Origin: Labia minor
Taxonomy: Eukaryota > Arthropoda > Insecta > Dermaptera > Spongiphoridae
Direction: 5' to 3'
Assembly (NCBI GenBank): GCA_963082975.1
Contig: OY720344.1
Coordinates: 28,927,172-28,991,171 of the forward strand
DNA length: 64,000 nt
The translations under genes were made by a program, and so were the position numbers. Shown here piece after piece: positions 44,818 through 57,016 of this stretch. The number at the start of each line of letters is the position of its first letter. Positions within the stretch are counted from its first letter, which is position 1. Below the pieces are notes generated by a model. It saw nothing but the letters and a program-made list of their open reading frames with translations. It had not been told where the DNA came from and did not search any database.

Positions 44818-47800
44818 CATAGGTTCTTAAACTTATGTACTCCACGGACCCCCACTTGAAAAAATTTTTTTTGACGGACCCCCATCACAACTTTAGGTAC
44901 TTTTCGTCATTTTATTAATTAATTTCTGGCTTACGATCTCATAAGGACAAGGATATATGATGAATATTTCTAACAGTGATTGGTGAATAACGATTTTTTT
45001 GCATATTGTAGAACACATTTTATTAGAAATTATAATATTGAAGAAAGAAAATACAAACATTGTCATAGCAACAAATCTCACAAATTATAATGGGTACTTA
45101 CATTAAATTCATATAAATATTTTATAATTTTATTCAGAAAATATTAAATAAGAAATATTTTAAAAAATAACTGCATCTATCTCATTAAATATAACTTACA
45201 TATTTAATGAGATGTATGCAGTTGTTTTCTTGAAACAAGAATCTCAATATCTGGCTTAATATTGGAAACTTTTAATCTAAGATCCGGCTCTACATTTAAT
45301 TTGTTTCTATATTTAGACTTAATATAAAATAGTACCGAAAAAGCTTGTTCGCATAAATATGTTGTGCAGAATGGAATCAAGTGTTGAAGTGCTTTATTTG
45401 CAAGCGCAGGATAATCTGACCTGAGAAGTAACCAAAAGTTGCTCAATTCAGTTTTGTTAAATTTTAGTTTATAAGTTGTATCACATGATAATTCCACGAG
45501 AATATCTTGTTCAGGTGCAGATAAATGTTTAGCATTTGTAATTTCCATATTAAATGGATCTCTGATCCAGTTATTGCAAGGATCAGGAGTAGAAAAATAC
45601 TTCCTGAAGTTGCTTTTCAAAGTAATTAAATGTTCAACAAATAATTGACGCGTTTGATTAAGCAATTTTTCACTGGAGCTTTCTATGAAATCATTGAGAG
45701 TTGGAAAAGACTCATATACACCGTTCTGGATGCGTTTCGACCACAAGTCGATTTTTTTAATCATTGCTTCTATTTTATCTTCAACTTTAAATATATTTAC
45801 AACAGTACCTTGCAGGCTCAAATTAAGTTCGTTCAATTTTGTAAAAATATCAGTCAAGTAAGCCACCTTAGCTAACCAGATAAAATCATTGAAACATTCG
45901 GTCAGTTCAAAATGCGCATCTATTAAAAACAATCGTATTTCATCTCGAAGCTCAAAAAGGCGAATGAGTACTTTCCCGCGGGACAACCAACGTACATCTG
46001 TATGTAATAATAAATGTGTATGTTGACTACCCATTTCCTCACACAAAATTTTAAAAACTCTGGAATTAAGTGGACGAGCCTTAATGAAATTGACAATTTT
46101 AACTACTTCGTCTAATGTTCTTTTCAAATCTGGTGACATATTTTTGGCTGCTAATGATTCTCTGTGAATGCAGCAATGATTCCAAACAACCTGAGGCGCA
46201 ACATTTTTAATAAGAGCAATCAATCCAGTTCTTGTACCTGACATTGCACGAGCACCATCAGTGCAAATTCCAACACATTTTGGCCACTCTATTTCATTTT
46301 CGGTTATAAAATTATTCAAACTGTTAAATATGTCATTAGCTGTCGTTCGTGAAGGTAGTGAATCACAAAACAATACATCTTCTTGTATTTGATTTTCAAA
46401 CTCATATCTAATGAAAGCTAACAAATTGGCATTATTAGTGACATCAGTACTTTCATCCAATTGTAATGAGTAATAGTGACTTTTGCGCACTCTCGATATT
46501 AATTCTTCTTTTATATTACATGACATGTCTTCAATCCTATTCTTAACCGTATCATTTGATAATGAAATCAAATTTATATCGTTTGCTGCTTTAGTTCCTA
46601 ACATTATATTTGTAATTACTTTTGTAGCAGGAAGAATTAATTGCTCTGCTATATTATGCGGCTTTCCTGCTTTAGCAATAAGTAGAGCTACTTCATATGA
46701 TGCCATTACTGCTTTCTTACTCATACCACCAGATCCCGTCTTTACCATCAATTTCTGACTTGAATTAAGTTCTTCTTTTTTCATTTTAAAAAATTCGATA
46801 GACTTACTAACATGCTCGCTGTGCTTTGTTTGTAAATGACGTCTGAGATTAGCAGGTTTCATACTTTCATTGGATAAACTTTCCTGACATAGAACGCAGA
46901 CTGGTCTTTCCACATCATTGTTGCAAATATAAGTAAATCCAAATGATAAATAATCATCCGAATATTTTCTAGTTTTGCGTTTCTTGGTAGAGTTTGCTGT
47001 TGATGCCTCATCATCTGATTCTTTCCGTTTCTGTGTTGAACCAGTTTGTAGCCAACGATCCATTTTATGGAGTAATTTATTAACATTGAACTACAATAAT
47101 ATAAATATAATATAAATATAATATAAATATAACGAATTATTATTTACTAGCTATGTTTTAATATGATTTTAAATGAATGTTTTAATATCATTTTAAATGA
47201 ATGTTTTAAATCATTTTAATAAATGTTTTAAATAATTTTAAATAAATGATTTAATATCATTTTAAATGAATATTAATTTATATAATAAATATATTTCGTA
47301 ATTTGATTCTAAAATATTATTAATTTCGTAATTTGATTCTAAAATATTATTAATTTCGTAATTTGATTCTAAAATATTATTAAAATAAATATTTTTTATT
47401 CATAAAACTAACTTATACTTACTCTCAAAAACAGCCTTTCTGGGAAATTGCAAAATGTGTTTAGTGTTTTTATAAAATAATGATCATGCAAATTACACTA
47501 AAAATTAAAAAAAATTATTAGCTATAATAAACTATTATTAGCTATAATTTAATTATAATTAATTAAATTAATAAAAATAATTTAAAGATACAACTCGTTG
47601 AGAAATGAACTTATAATTAACATTAATAAAAATAATTTAAAGATACAACTCGTTGAGAAATGAACTTATAATTAACATTTGCTTTAAAACTGTTTAAAAC
47701 CCCAGAGTGGACGCTGACAATTTGGGTTTTTCCGGGTAAGACTGTCCCCTCCCCTGGTTTTCCCCAATAACAAAGTGAAAGAAAATTCCCTTATATGCCT

Positions 47801-48144
47801 CCCCTTCCGAGCCCCTAAGAGGGGTTATTTTAAAGGAACAATCGAAAAATGATTTTAAATGAATGAATGGATGAAAATTCAAATTTTATATATAGTTTTT
47901 TATATATGTTTATTTATTCACAAAAAATTAATTGACATAATTATCAATTTAATAAAATAAAATAGTATTATTAATAGTATTAAATTATAGCCGTAATTCT
48001 CTAGGAGGATATAGTTAAACAATGAACTTTAAATATTTATATATGTATATATTTTTACGATGATTTTTTTCCGAGGACCGCGGACCCCCAGTAAAGGCTT
48101 CGCGGACCCCCAGGGGTCCGCGGACCACAGTTTAAGAACCACTG
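44818..48144 (-). mobile_element. Full-length hAT transposon
   Basis: 3327 bp. Ends are inverted repeats: CAGTGGTTCTTAAACTGTGG at the right, read inward, and CATAGGTTCTTAAACTTATG at the left. Perfect 8-bp target duplications ATTTAATT lie at 44810-44817 and 48145-48152. The right subterminal region is rich in GGACCCC motifs. Inside are a 29-bp unit in three copies (about 47293-47381) and a roughly 57-bp unit in two copies (about 47566-47680). One intact transposase gene. Confidence 0.95.
45204..47063 (-). CDS. hAT transposase, ZBED5-like, intact
   Basis: 619-residue single-exon transposase of the hAT superfamily, resembling the group that gave rise to vertebrate ZBED5-type genes. It begins MDRWLQTG. 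A BED zinc finger follows with C56, C59, H76 and H81 (PVCVLC...LRRHLQTKH). Putative catalytic acids are D203 in LDESTD, D269 in CTDGARAM and E572 in TTYLCEQAFS. HTDVRWLSRGKVL is a hallmark of this group. The C-terminal dimerisation domain (hATC) ends with KYRNKLNVEPDLRLKVSNIKP. The frame has no breaks, so the protein could be functional. Activity is inferred from this and from the intact ends. Confidence 0.95.
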   Translation of the reverse strand: MDRWLQTGSTQKRKESDDEASTANSTKKRKTRKYSDDYLSFGFTYICNNDVERPVCVLCQESLSNESMKPANLRRHLQTKHSEHVSKSIEFFKMKKEELNSSQKLMVKTGSGGMSKKAVMASYEVALLIAKAGKPHNIAEQLILPATKVITNIMLGTKAANDINLISLSNDTVKNRIEDMSCNIKEELISRVRKSHYYSLQLDESTDVTNNANLLAFIRYEFENQIQEDVLFCDSLPSRTTANDIFNSLNNFITENEIEWPKCVGICTDGARAMSGTRTGLIALIKNVAPQVVWNHCCIHRESLAAKNMSPDLKRTLDEVVKIVNFIKARPLNSRVFKILCEEMGSQHTHLLLHTDVRWLSRGKVLIRLFELRDEIRLFLIDAHFELTECFNDFIWLAKVAYLTDIFTKLNELNLSLQGTVVNIFKVEDKIEAMIKKIDLWSKRIQNGVYESFPTLNDFIESSSEKLLNQTRQLFVEHLITLKSNFRKYFSTPDPCNNWIRDPFNMEITNAKHLSAPEQDILVELSCDTTYKLKFNKTELSNFWLLLRSDYPALANKALQHLIPFCTTYLCEQAFSVLFYIKSKYRNKLNVEPDLRLKVSNIKPDIEILVSRKQLHTSH

Positions 48145-48152
48145 ATTTAATT

Positions 48153-50538
48153 GAAATGATATTTGAATATTAGAATTTAAAATAAAAAGTTAAATATTAT
48201 AATAATTCTTTGATTGGGAATAGCTAGGGTTATATACATTGTGTAAAATGAGTCCGCCAGTCAGTGGGCCACGCCTGGCTCTTGAATGAACAACACGGAG
48301 AACTATATAGACTTTAAAAAATTAAATTCTGCGGTTATTGATTAGAATTAGATATTAATAAAATCTATAGCCTATGTTACCATAGAGGTATATAAGAATA
48401 TTGTGATGTAATTTCATAGAAATAGTTGCTTATTTTTTGATGTTCATAATTCTAAATTATCAAGTGTCGGTTAAGTAGGAAATTTCTTTTTTGTTTGTTT
48501 CTATGACAGCAAAAAAGTAAACAACTTACATACATACATACATACAAACACTCTCCTTTATATATATAGATATGTATTATAATTATTAATCTATTATTAT
48601 TAATATCTTGAGGTGAGATTGTCGATTACTAAAACAAGTAGATTCATATTGATTGTTGTGTGTTAAATGCAATAGATTGATTGAAATTGGTCATTGGACT
48701 GTTATCTATTATGATTGTGTGCATTTCTAATTGACCGCATCAATCCCTCTTTGGATTTGGTGAACAAATCATTGGGGCGTAAAAGTCTAAATCGATGACC
48801 AATTAAAAAAATAAACGGTTAAGAATGTAAATTCAGATTAGATGAGCGTAGAATGTGTCATTTGGGGCAAATCCACATTGTATGGTTCTCCATTCACAAC
48901 CCCTCCGAGGTTTATGTTGGTAAGCGTCACGCCATTGATTTCAAGATAAGATTATAAAATCCGCCTAGTTGAATTTGAATTTAGAAAAGAGGGAGAGAAT
49001 AAAAAGACAACATTCAAATACACAGAATTAGTGAAAACAAGACCGAATCGCTTGGTAATTCGGCAGATCTAATTTGTTTGGAGTCGTCACGCATACAGTG
49101 AACAGAATCCATGGGGGTTCCAGCATCGTTCATTAAGTTAACGTGAACTTGGAAACCAAACCAACTCTTGCAGATATAGAAGAGAGAGAGAAAGAAAATA
49201 AAAAGTGAGATTGATTTAAAATTAGAAACTGTTGCGTTTCATCAAATAGAAAATAAAGTAATTCAATTTCTTTGGAGTTTCACTTAGTATGTGTAAATAG
49301 ATAGAAGTTTCGCATATGCAAAATTAATTTTAATCAAAATGAAGCTATATATATATTGGAATTATTTAAAATAATAAATTTTCCTTAAATCGAATTTCTT
49401 TTGATTAAGAAAATTTAAAATTTTAGTTTTTATTTTAATATTATAAAACCTAACAACAATATTCTTAGTAATTAATCATCATTAATAATTTTTAATTATA
49501 TAATATTATAATTATAATATATGTGATTAAAAAGAAAATTTATTATTTTTATTTAAGGATAGATCAATTGAAATGTAATTAGAGTGGGTAAAACATACGT
49601 AATATATATCGAGCACAGAAAAATGTTGTAATCCATACAAAAGTAAAATTTAAGGTTATTTTTGTTTTAATTTATCGTGATTATTTTATTTTATTATTTT
49701 TTTTTTCATGATTGCAATTTAACACTGAATATACGAATGTTAATATAAATGGCGAATAAATAAGCTCGACAAGTGATACATGGGAAGTTTACATTACATC
49801 AATAATTCTCAATTTATTTAGTCCATTTCAAAATTATTCAACATACGAATACGAGGCATTGTATTACACATTACATACATCTCACTTACAAAGGGTAAAT
49901 AACATAATTTCTAACACTTTTGAAATTTATGATAATATTGATAAATAATTTAAGCAGGTTTAAGTTATCAAAAGATATTAATTATCGTTTTCATCAGTTC
50001 GCGTCGTTAATATCATAATTTGAAGATATCTAGAAATCTATATATGTGGCGCTAGGGAATTCGAAGGTTCCTTTCCGCAGTAAAATTATTCCTCCATCCA
50101 ACCCTATCCAGAGCCTCCTTCACTAATTTTTATTCTCCGCCCTTGTGTCTATCCACCGCTTCTATGATCTACAGATCGGTATATATATATATATATTTAT
50201 ATATTCAATTGGTTTCTTTATAGAAAACTTTTTGCCAACTTTTCTTAACCCATTTTTGTCATCAACATTTAAATTTTATGACTATAACAATGGCTGGAAT
50301 GGTTATTGTCTTCACAGACTCAGTGAATCTTCTGTGAAATTTTATAAAATACCCTGATTATGTTCTTGTTCGACAAAGTCATGAACCACGCCTCACAACA
50401 ATATAAGATTTTTAAAAGTTTAAATTTGATAATAATTTTGACTGGTAAGTTGCAACCTTATATATTTGAAGAAATAATATATAATTATACTCGCATTGTT
50501 TTCTTTTCCTAAAGCATAAATAAAATATTTCTTTTTTT
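48153..50538. other. Spacer between inverted hAT copies, left part
   Basis: Mostly AT-rich with a long patch of normal complexity (about 48720-49150) that has no frame I trust. A CATA run is at about 48531-48545. A small LINE-like scrap (about 50370-50455, minus; ATGAACCACGCCTCACAACA) resembles the CETWSM region. Confidence 0.4.
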
Positions 50539-50940
50539 ACTATCTCGTGCTGCTATATATAAAATTTCAGCTTGATTGAATCACTGAAAGTACCGGAATT
50601 AATTTATTAATACTGCAAATTTTTTCCTCTAAAGTGACCGTAAAAATAAAGATATATGTTTGATAGTTTTTCAAATGATTAAAAATTGTATAAAACTGCT
50701 ATATATATAGAGAATTTCAGCTTGATTGAATCGTTGAAAGAACCGTAATTAATTTTTAAACACGACTGCAAATCACGCACCAGCACGTGACGTGGTGCCG
50801 TCAATGTAGAGTCAAACACGCGCTGGTTTAATATATATTTATTAATTTATAATTTATAATTAACTAAATTTAATTTAAATATAATATATGTTAATTAATC
50901 CAATTCAAATTTGCGAGATAGACGAGTGGAGACACTCCAG
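50539..50940 (+). mobile_element. Family A HINE-like element, copy A4
   Basis: Starts ACTATCTCG and ends GCGAGATAGACGAGTGGAGACACTCCAG, written here in parts: subterminal GCGAGATAG, then hairpin GGAGACACTCC. The microsatellite core is lost. An internal block (TTTCAGCTTGATTGAATC) is present twice (about 50567 and 50716). Confidence 0.7.
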
Positions 50941-53078
50941 ATTTATTTATTTTAATTTTTAATATTAATGAAATAATAAAAATAAAGTTCAAAAGAAATT
51001 CATTTATTCTACATCTAATTGACTTAATAAATATTTGAAATTTGACGAGAAAAGTTCTTTTCTATATATTCCTTTAAATACGTATAAAATAGAATAGATT
51101 CAAATCGAATCGAATATATCCCAGTTCAGATAATTCAATGTCCTGATGATGGAAAGGAAAATGGCTGCCGAGAAGGTGAATATTTGATCGTGTCTATTCT
51201 GCTGACAACCCTTCTAAAATGAAAGAAAATATTTTTAATAAAGAGTCATGCAAAACACAAAAGTCAGAGGTGACTTGGTTCTTCTACCAAGCATTGAGAG
51301 ACATGAAAGGTCAAGAGACCATCAACTCTCTACCTCTGAATGGATTTTAATATGTAATCCACCCTCTTTCGTTGGGAATTCATCAGAAAACAAAAGGCAA
51401 CCCCTTGAATGTAAATCTGAAAATCGTTTTAGATTATCAGAGTCTCTCGATTACAAAAAAACAAAAAAAAAAAAAAAAAAAAAAAAAAACAATTATCTTT
51501 TTATTTTGTCTTCTAACGTCTCGTATTCCATTCATTCTTCTTTCTTTTCTTTACCATTTTATTATATTCATGCATATTAAATTTTTCCTTCAATCTAAGT
51601 TTAATTAAAAATAAAATAGAGCATGTAGTTATTTTCTAAATATATATCTTGAGATTTCTTAGGTATTTTATAATTTAATTAGTCCTAAAATAAAAAAAAT
51701 AATATTAAGGTTTTTCAAATAGTAAAACCTTGAGAAAGAAAAATAATTTATTTATTTAAGACATATATATATATATATACAAAATACCTATATCAATTTA
51801 TAATGGAATCGTTTAATAGATAATTTATGTTTAATAAAAAAAATCATTTTAATTGATTTGAGACATTGCATACACTCTTGTATAGATATTTTTTAAATAT
51901 TATGCATTTTTTTTCAAATTTTACTCATTTGTTTGAAAAATAAAATTATAATGAAATTACTTATAACATTACTTATAATATTATTTATAATCTTAATAAT
52001 TAAAAAATTGATTAGATAATTTCAATAAATTTGTAATTGTTGTTAGAATAAAGAAATTAATTAGGTATATATATAACTACTAGAATTTTATAAATATTTT
52101 TCTAAAATAAATTATTTAGATATATAGTTTTGTTTTCTCTTAGCTGGGTGGGCGAACTAAATTTTTGAAATATTATATTATTTTAATTCATTTTATAAAT
52201 TAATTGAATCTTGAAATTTTGGAAAATTAAAATATTAAACACTCACACATACAAAAAGTTATAAAGTATTTTACATAGTAATTTTCAAGTGTATTTATTT
52301 AATGTAAAAAAAAATCTTGATTAAACACAGGCCTTCCCCTCCTTCAAGCACTTTTACATACTATTTGAACATTACACATTTGTTAGAGTGATTTGAGGGA
52401 ATATTGTTGACATATATTTTGTATAAAAGTATACATAGATATATATATATACATATTATATTTGATGATGTGGAAAATGTCACTCTGAAAAAGGACGTAA
52501 TTGTAATTAATATATTTTTGTATAATATTAAAATGTGCAATATATATATATATCTAAGTTTCATCCTCTAGTATCAAAAATACATATAAATTGAAAATAG
52601 TGTTACGTTAGCTTAAAAAATATGAATATTGGTTTCTAATTCTATACATAAATCACTTTTGAATAATATTACTTTTTAGAAATTGGACAATGTTTTAATA
52701 TTTATTTCAGATTGAAAATTAAATTTTGACAATTTTTTAATTAAGAAAGGAACATTCTGAAAGAGGCATGCTCTTTGTGATGAATGGCAGGTCAGACCAA
52801 ATCCAATAGATCATTTAGAAAGTACAAATTTGGAATAGTATTTGCGCATGCCGAGGTGCTGGTAAAAATGCGAGTTTTAATTGCTGGAATGTGATTGGCC
52901 AGGAGCGCGTCAATTATGCCGTTATCTTCCCCTCACCGGAATATCTCCTAGAGTTTGGTATCCTAGGGATAGATATTCAATCGATAGGGATACTAATCCT
53001 GGCCTATTTTGAATATTAATATGTCAATCAATCACACCTCGCCATCCAAATCCATCATCTTTTAATTACATATTTCAA
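50941..53078. other. Non-coding DNA with poly-A tract
   Basis: AT-rich. 51120-51430 has near-normal complexity but no convincing exon. A poly-A run is at about 51462-51489. 52740-53060 is another complex island with an inverted CCAAT (GTGATTGGCC, about 52890), just upstream of the hairpin at 53079. Confidence 0.4.
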
Positions 53079-53150
53079 ATAATCTGCATGAACCAGAACG
53101 ATGTGATATATATATACTAAAAGCCTATCGTTCTGGTTCATACGGATTAT
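53079..53150 (+). ncRNA. Candidate microRNA-like hairpin
   Basis: 53079-53102 pairs with 53127-53150 over 24 positions, with one mismatch and one G-T pair. The perfect core is ATGAACCAGAACGAT/ATCGTTCTGGTTCAT, closed by a 24-base AT-rich loop. Arm length, loop size and pairing fit a microRNA precursor. It matches no microRNA I know, and a palindromic repeat relic is the main alternative. Either strand could be used. Confidence 0.35.
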
Positions 53151-54052
53151 ATATATATATATATACATTATATCTACATTAAATAACTTAGGAGAAATTG
53201 ATTAATTTATCTACTAATATCATTTGGATTAATCATATTTTTGTTTCTCTTTTTAATTTAAAATTTTCAAATTATTGAAAATATAAGAACATTGAATTAA
53301 TTAATTGTTTTATTTAATATATATATATTCATATATAAATAAAATATTAATATATAATAATTTCATTAAATTTAATTAAAAGTATAGGATAAAAATTAGA
53401 TATTATAATAAGATAAATTTAATTAATCATTAGATATTAAAATAAAAATGTATATTATTAATAATTATGATAATTACTTGAATTATGATTAATTTGAATT
53501 TATTGTTGGATGAATACCAATATGTACTCTGAACCGATGTACATATTGGATGAGTAGAGTGGACTATAATCAAGGGTTGCTCGGTGAACCTTAAAAGAGT
53601 AGAGTATTCTACAATATATTTCTTTAGTCGGCATTCATTTTTTGATTTTATTAATTATTAATAAGAATTAGAACTATAATAATATATTTTTTTATTCTAA
53701 AACCATTATACGAATGAACAATTCTTATCCCACACCCACATCTATTTTTTCAAAAAATAAAAATTTCAATAATGAAACTATAAAAAAAATTAATAAAAAT
53801 CAAATTTTTATAATTTTTTACTGATATATTTATATATAGATATAAATTGTATAAATTTTTCATTAAGATCTTTGAAGAGAATTTTTCTTTAATATTCTAT
53901 ATCAATACAATTTAAGAACTCATTAATTCAATTTTATTAAAAGTTAAATAAAAATTATTGAGATATTAAAAAGTCAACTATAAGATTAAATTTTTTTTAA
54001 ATATAATTATTAAAAAATTTTTTTAAATGAAAATCATCTTGAAAGATGTTAG
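53151..54052. other. AT-rich non-coding DNA
   Basis: Nothing recognised. Confidence 0.45.
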
Positions 54053-54159
54053 TATTATTTTCCGAAATATTTTTAAATTTGAAAGAATTTTAAAGACTTA
54101 ATATTACAGAAATAAAATATTTTTAAAAATCTATAAATTCTGAATTGTATACCCTAAGT
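54053..54159. mobile_element. Repeat remnant occupied by hAT copy 2
   Basis: About 107 bp matching 18165-18262 and ending CCCTAAGT at the hAT insertion point. The unoccupied copy reads ACCCTAAGTTATTT, so CCCTAAGT is the likely 8-bp target. Confidence 0.6.
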
Positions 54160-57002
54160 CAGTGGTTCTTAAACTGTGGTCCGCGGACCCCTGGGGGTCC
54201 GCGAAGCCTTTACTGGGGGTCCGCGGTCCTCGGAAAAAAATCATCGTAAAAATATATACATATATAAATATTTAAAGTTCATTGTTTAACTATATCCTCC
54301 TAGAGAATTACGGCTATAATTTAATACTATTAATAATACTATTTTATTTTATTAAATTGATAATTATGTCAATTAATTTTTTGTGAATAAATAAACATAT
54401 ATAAAAAACTATATATAAAATTTGAATTTTCATCCATTCATTCATTTAAAATCATTTTTCGATTGTTCCTTTAAAATAACCCCTCTTAGGGGCTCGGAAG
54501 GGGAGGCATATAAGGGAATTTTCTTTCACTTTGTTATTGGGGAAAACCAGGGGAGGGGACAGTCTTACCCGGAAAAACCCAAATTGTCAGCGTCCACTCT
54601 GGGGTTTTAAACAGTTTTAAAGCAAATGTTAATTATAAGTTCATTTCTCAACGAGTTGTATCTTTAAATTATTTTTATTAATGTTAATTATAAGTTCATT
54701 TCTCAACGAGTTGTATCTTTAAATTATTTTTATTAATTTAATTAATTATAATTAAATTATAGCTAATAATAGTTTATTATAGCTAATAATTTTTTTTAAT
54801 TTTTAGTGTAATTTGCATGATCATTATTTTATAAAAACACTAAACACATTTTGCAATTTCCCAGAAAGGCTGTTTTTGAGAGTAAGTATAAGTTAGTTTT
54901 ATGAATAAAAAATATTTATTTTAATAATATTTTAGAATCAAATTACGAAATTAATAATATTTTAGAATCAAATTACGAAATATATTTATTATATAAATTA
55001 ATATTCATTTAAAATGATATTAAATCATTTATTTAAAATGATTTAAAACATTTATTAAAATGATTTAAAACATTCATTTAAAATGATATTAAAACATTCA
55101 TTTAAAATCATATTAAAACATAGCTAGTAAATAATAATTCGTTATATTTATATTATATTTATATTATATTTATATTATTGTAGTTTAATGTTAATAAATT
55201 ACTCCATAAAATGGATCGTTGGCTACAAACTGGTTCAACACAGAAACGGAAAGAATCAGATGATGAGGCATCAACAGCAAACTCTACCAAGAAACGCAAA
55301 ACTAGAAAATATTCGGATGATTATTTATCATTTGGATTTACTTATATTTGCAACAATGATGTGGAAAGACCAGTCTGCGTTCTATGTCAGGAAAGTTTAT
55401 CCAATGAAAGTATGAAACCTGCTAATCTCAGACGTCATTTACAAACAAAGCACAGCGAGCATGTTAGTAAGTCTATCGAATTTTTTAAAATGAAAAAAGA
55501 AGAACTTAATTCAAGTCAGAAATTGATGGTAAAGACGGGATCTGGTGGTATGAGTAAGAAAGCAGTAATGGCATCATATGAAGTAGCTCTACTTATTGCT
55601 AAAGCAGGAAAGCCGCATAATATAGCAGAGCAATTAATTCTTCCTGCTACAAAAGTAATTACAAATATAATGTTAGGAACTAAAGCAGCAAACGATATAA
55701 ATTTGATTTCATTATCAAATGATACGGTTAAGAATAGGATTGAAGACATGTCATGTAATATAAAAGAAGAATTAATATCGAGAGTGCGCAAAAGTCACTA
55801 TTACTCATTACAATTGGATGAAAGTACTGATGTCACTAATAATGCCAATTTGTTAGCTTTCATTAGATATGAGTTTGAAAATCAAATACAAGAAGATGTA
55901 TTGTTTTGTGATTCACTACCTTCACGAACGACAGCTAATGACATATTTAACAGTTTGAATAATTTTATAACCGAAAATGAAATAGAGTGGCCAAAATGTG
56001 TTGGAATTTGCACTGATGGTGCTCGTGCAATGTCAGGTACAAGAACTGGATTGATTGCTCTTATTAAAAATGTTGCGCCTCAGGTTGTTTGGAATCATTG
56101 CTGCATTCACAGAGAATCATTAGCAGCCAAAAATATGTCACCAGATTTGAAAAGAACATTAGACGAAGTAGTTAAAATTGTCAATTTCATTAAGGCTCGT
56201 CCACTTAATTCCAGAGTTTTTAAAATTTTGTGTGAGGAAATGGGTAGTCAACATACACATTTATTATTACATACAGATGTACGTTGGTTGTCCCGCGGGA
56301 AAGTACTCATTCGCCTTTTTGAGCTTCGAGATGAAATACGATTGTTTTTAATAGATGCGCATTTTGAACTGACCGAATGTTTCAATGATTTTATCTGGTT
56401 AGCTAAGGTGGCTTACTTGACTGATATTTTTACAAAATTGAACGAACTTAATTTGAGCCTGCAAGGTACTGTTGTAAATATATTTAAAGTTGAAGATAAA
56501 ATAGAAGCAATGATTAAAAAAATCGATTTGTGGTCGAAACGCATCCAGAACGGTGTATATGAGTCTTTTCCAACTCTCAATGATTTCATAGAAAGCTCCA
56601 GTGAAAAATTGCTTAATCAAACGCGTCAATTATTTGTTGAACATTTAATTACTTTGAAAAGCAACTTCAGGAAGTATTTTTCTACTCCTGATCCTTGCAA
56701 TAACTGGATCAGAGATCCATTTAATATGGAAATTACAAATGCTAAACATTTATCTGCACCTGAACAAGATATTCTCGTGGAATTATCATGTGATACAACT
56801 TATAAACTAAAATTTAACAAAACTGAATTGAGCAACTTTTGGTTACTTCTCAGGTCAGATTATCCTGCGCTTGCAAATAAAGCACTTCAACACTTGATTC
56901 CATTCTGCACAACATATTTATGCGAACAAGCTTTTTCGGTACTATTTTATATTAAGTCTAAATATAGAAACAAATTAAATGTAGAGCCGGATCTTAGATT
57001 AA
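54160..57002 (+). mobile_element. hAT transposon copy 2, 3'-truncated
   Basis: Nearly identical to 44818-48144 in opposite orientation, from CAGTGGTTCTTAAACTGTGG through most of the transposase. The 29-bp unit is present twice instead of three times. After 57002 the sequence changes abruptly to a Tigger/pogo element, so the 3' end and right target copy are lost. Confidence 0.92.
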
Positions 57003-57016
57003 ACATCCAAATGTAA
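55211..57016 (+). pseudogene. hAT transposase copy 2, C-terminally truncated
   Basis: Matches the 619-residue protein of 45204-47063 through about residue 597 (EPDLRL), then reads three foreign residues and stops (601 residues). The BED finger and the putative D, D and E residues are kept. The last 22 residues of the hATC region are lost. Only one base difference in the shared coding region was noticed (an Asp codon GAC/GAT, silent). Probably non-functional, though most of the protein could still be made. Confidence 0.88.

Noticed and set aside
46483-46758. 91-codon frame antisense to the hAT transposase (also 55516-55791)
   Set aside because: Shadow of the real transposase frame on the other strand.
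47694-47882. 62-codon frame present identically in both hAT copies (also 54422-54610)
   Set aside because: It lies in the hAT 5' non-coding region. Identity just reflects the recent duplication, and no motif supports a second hAT protein.
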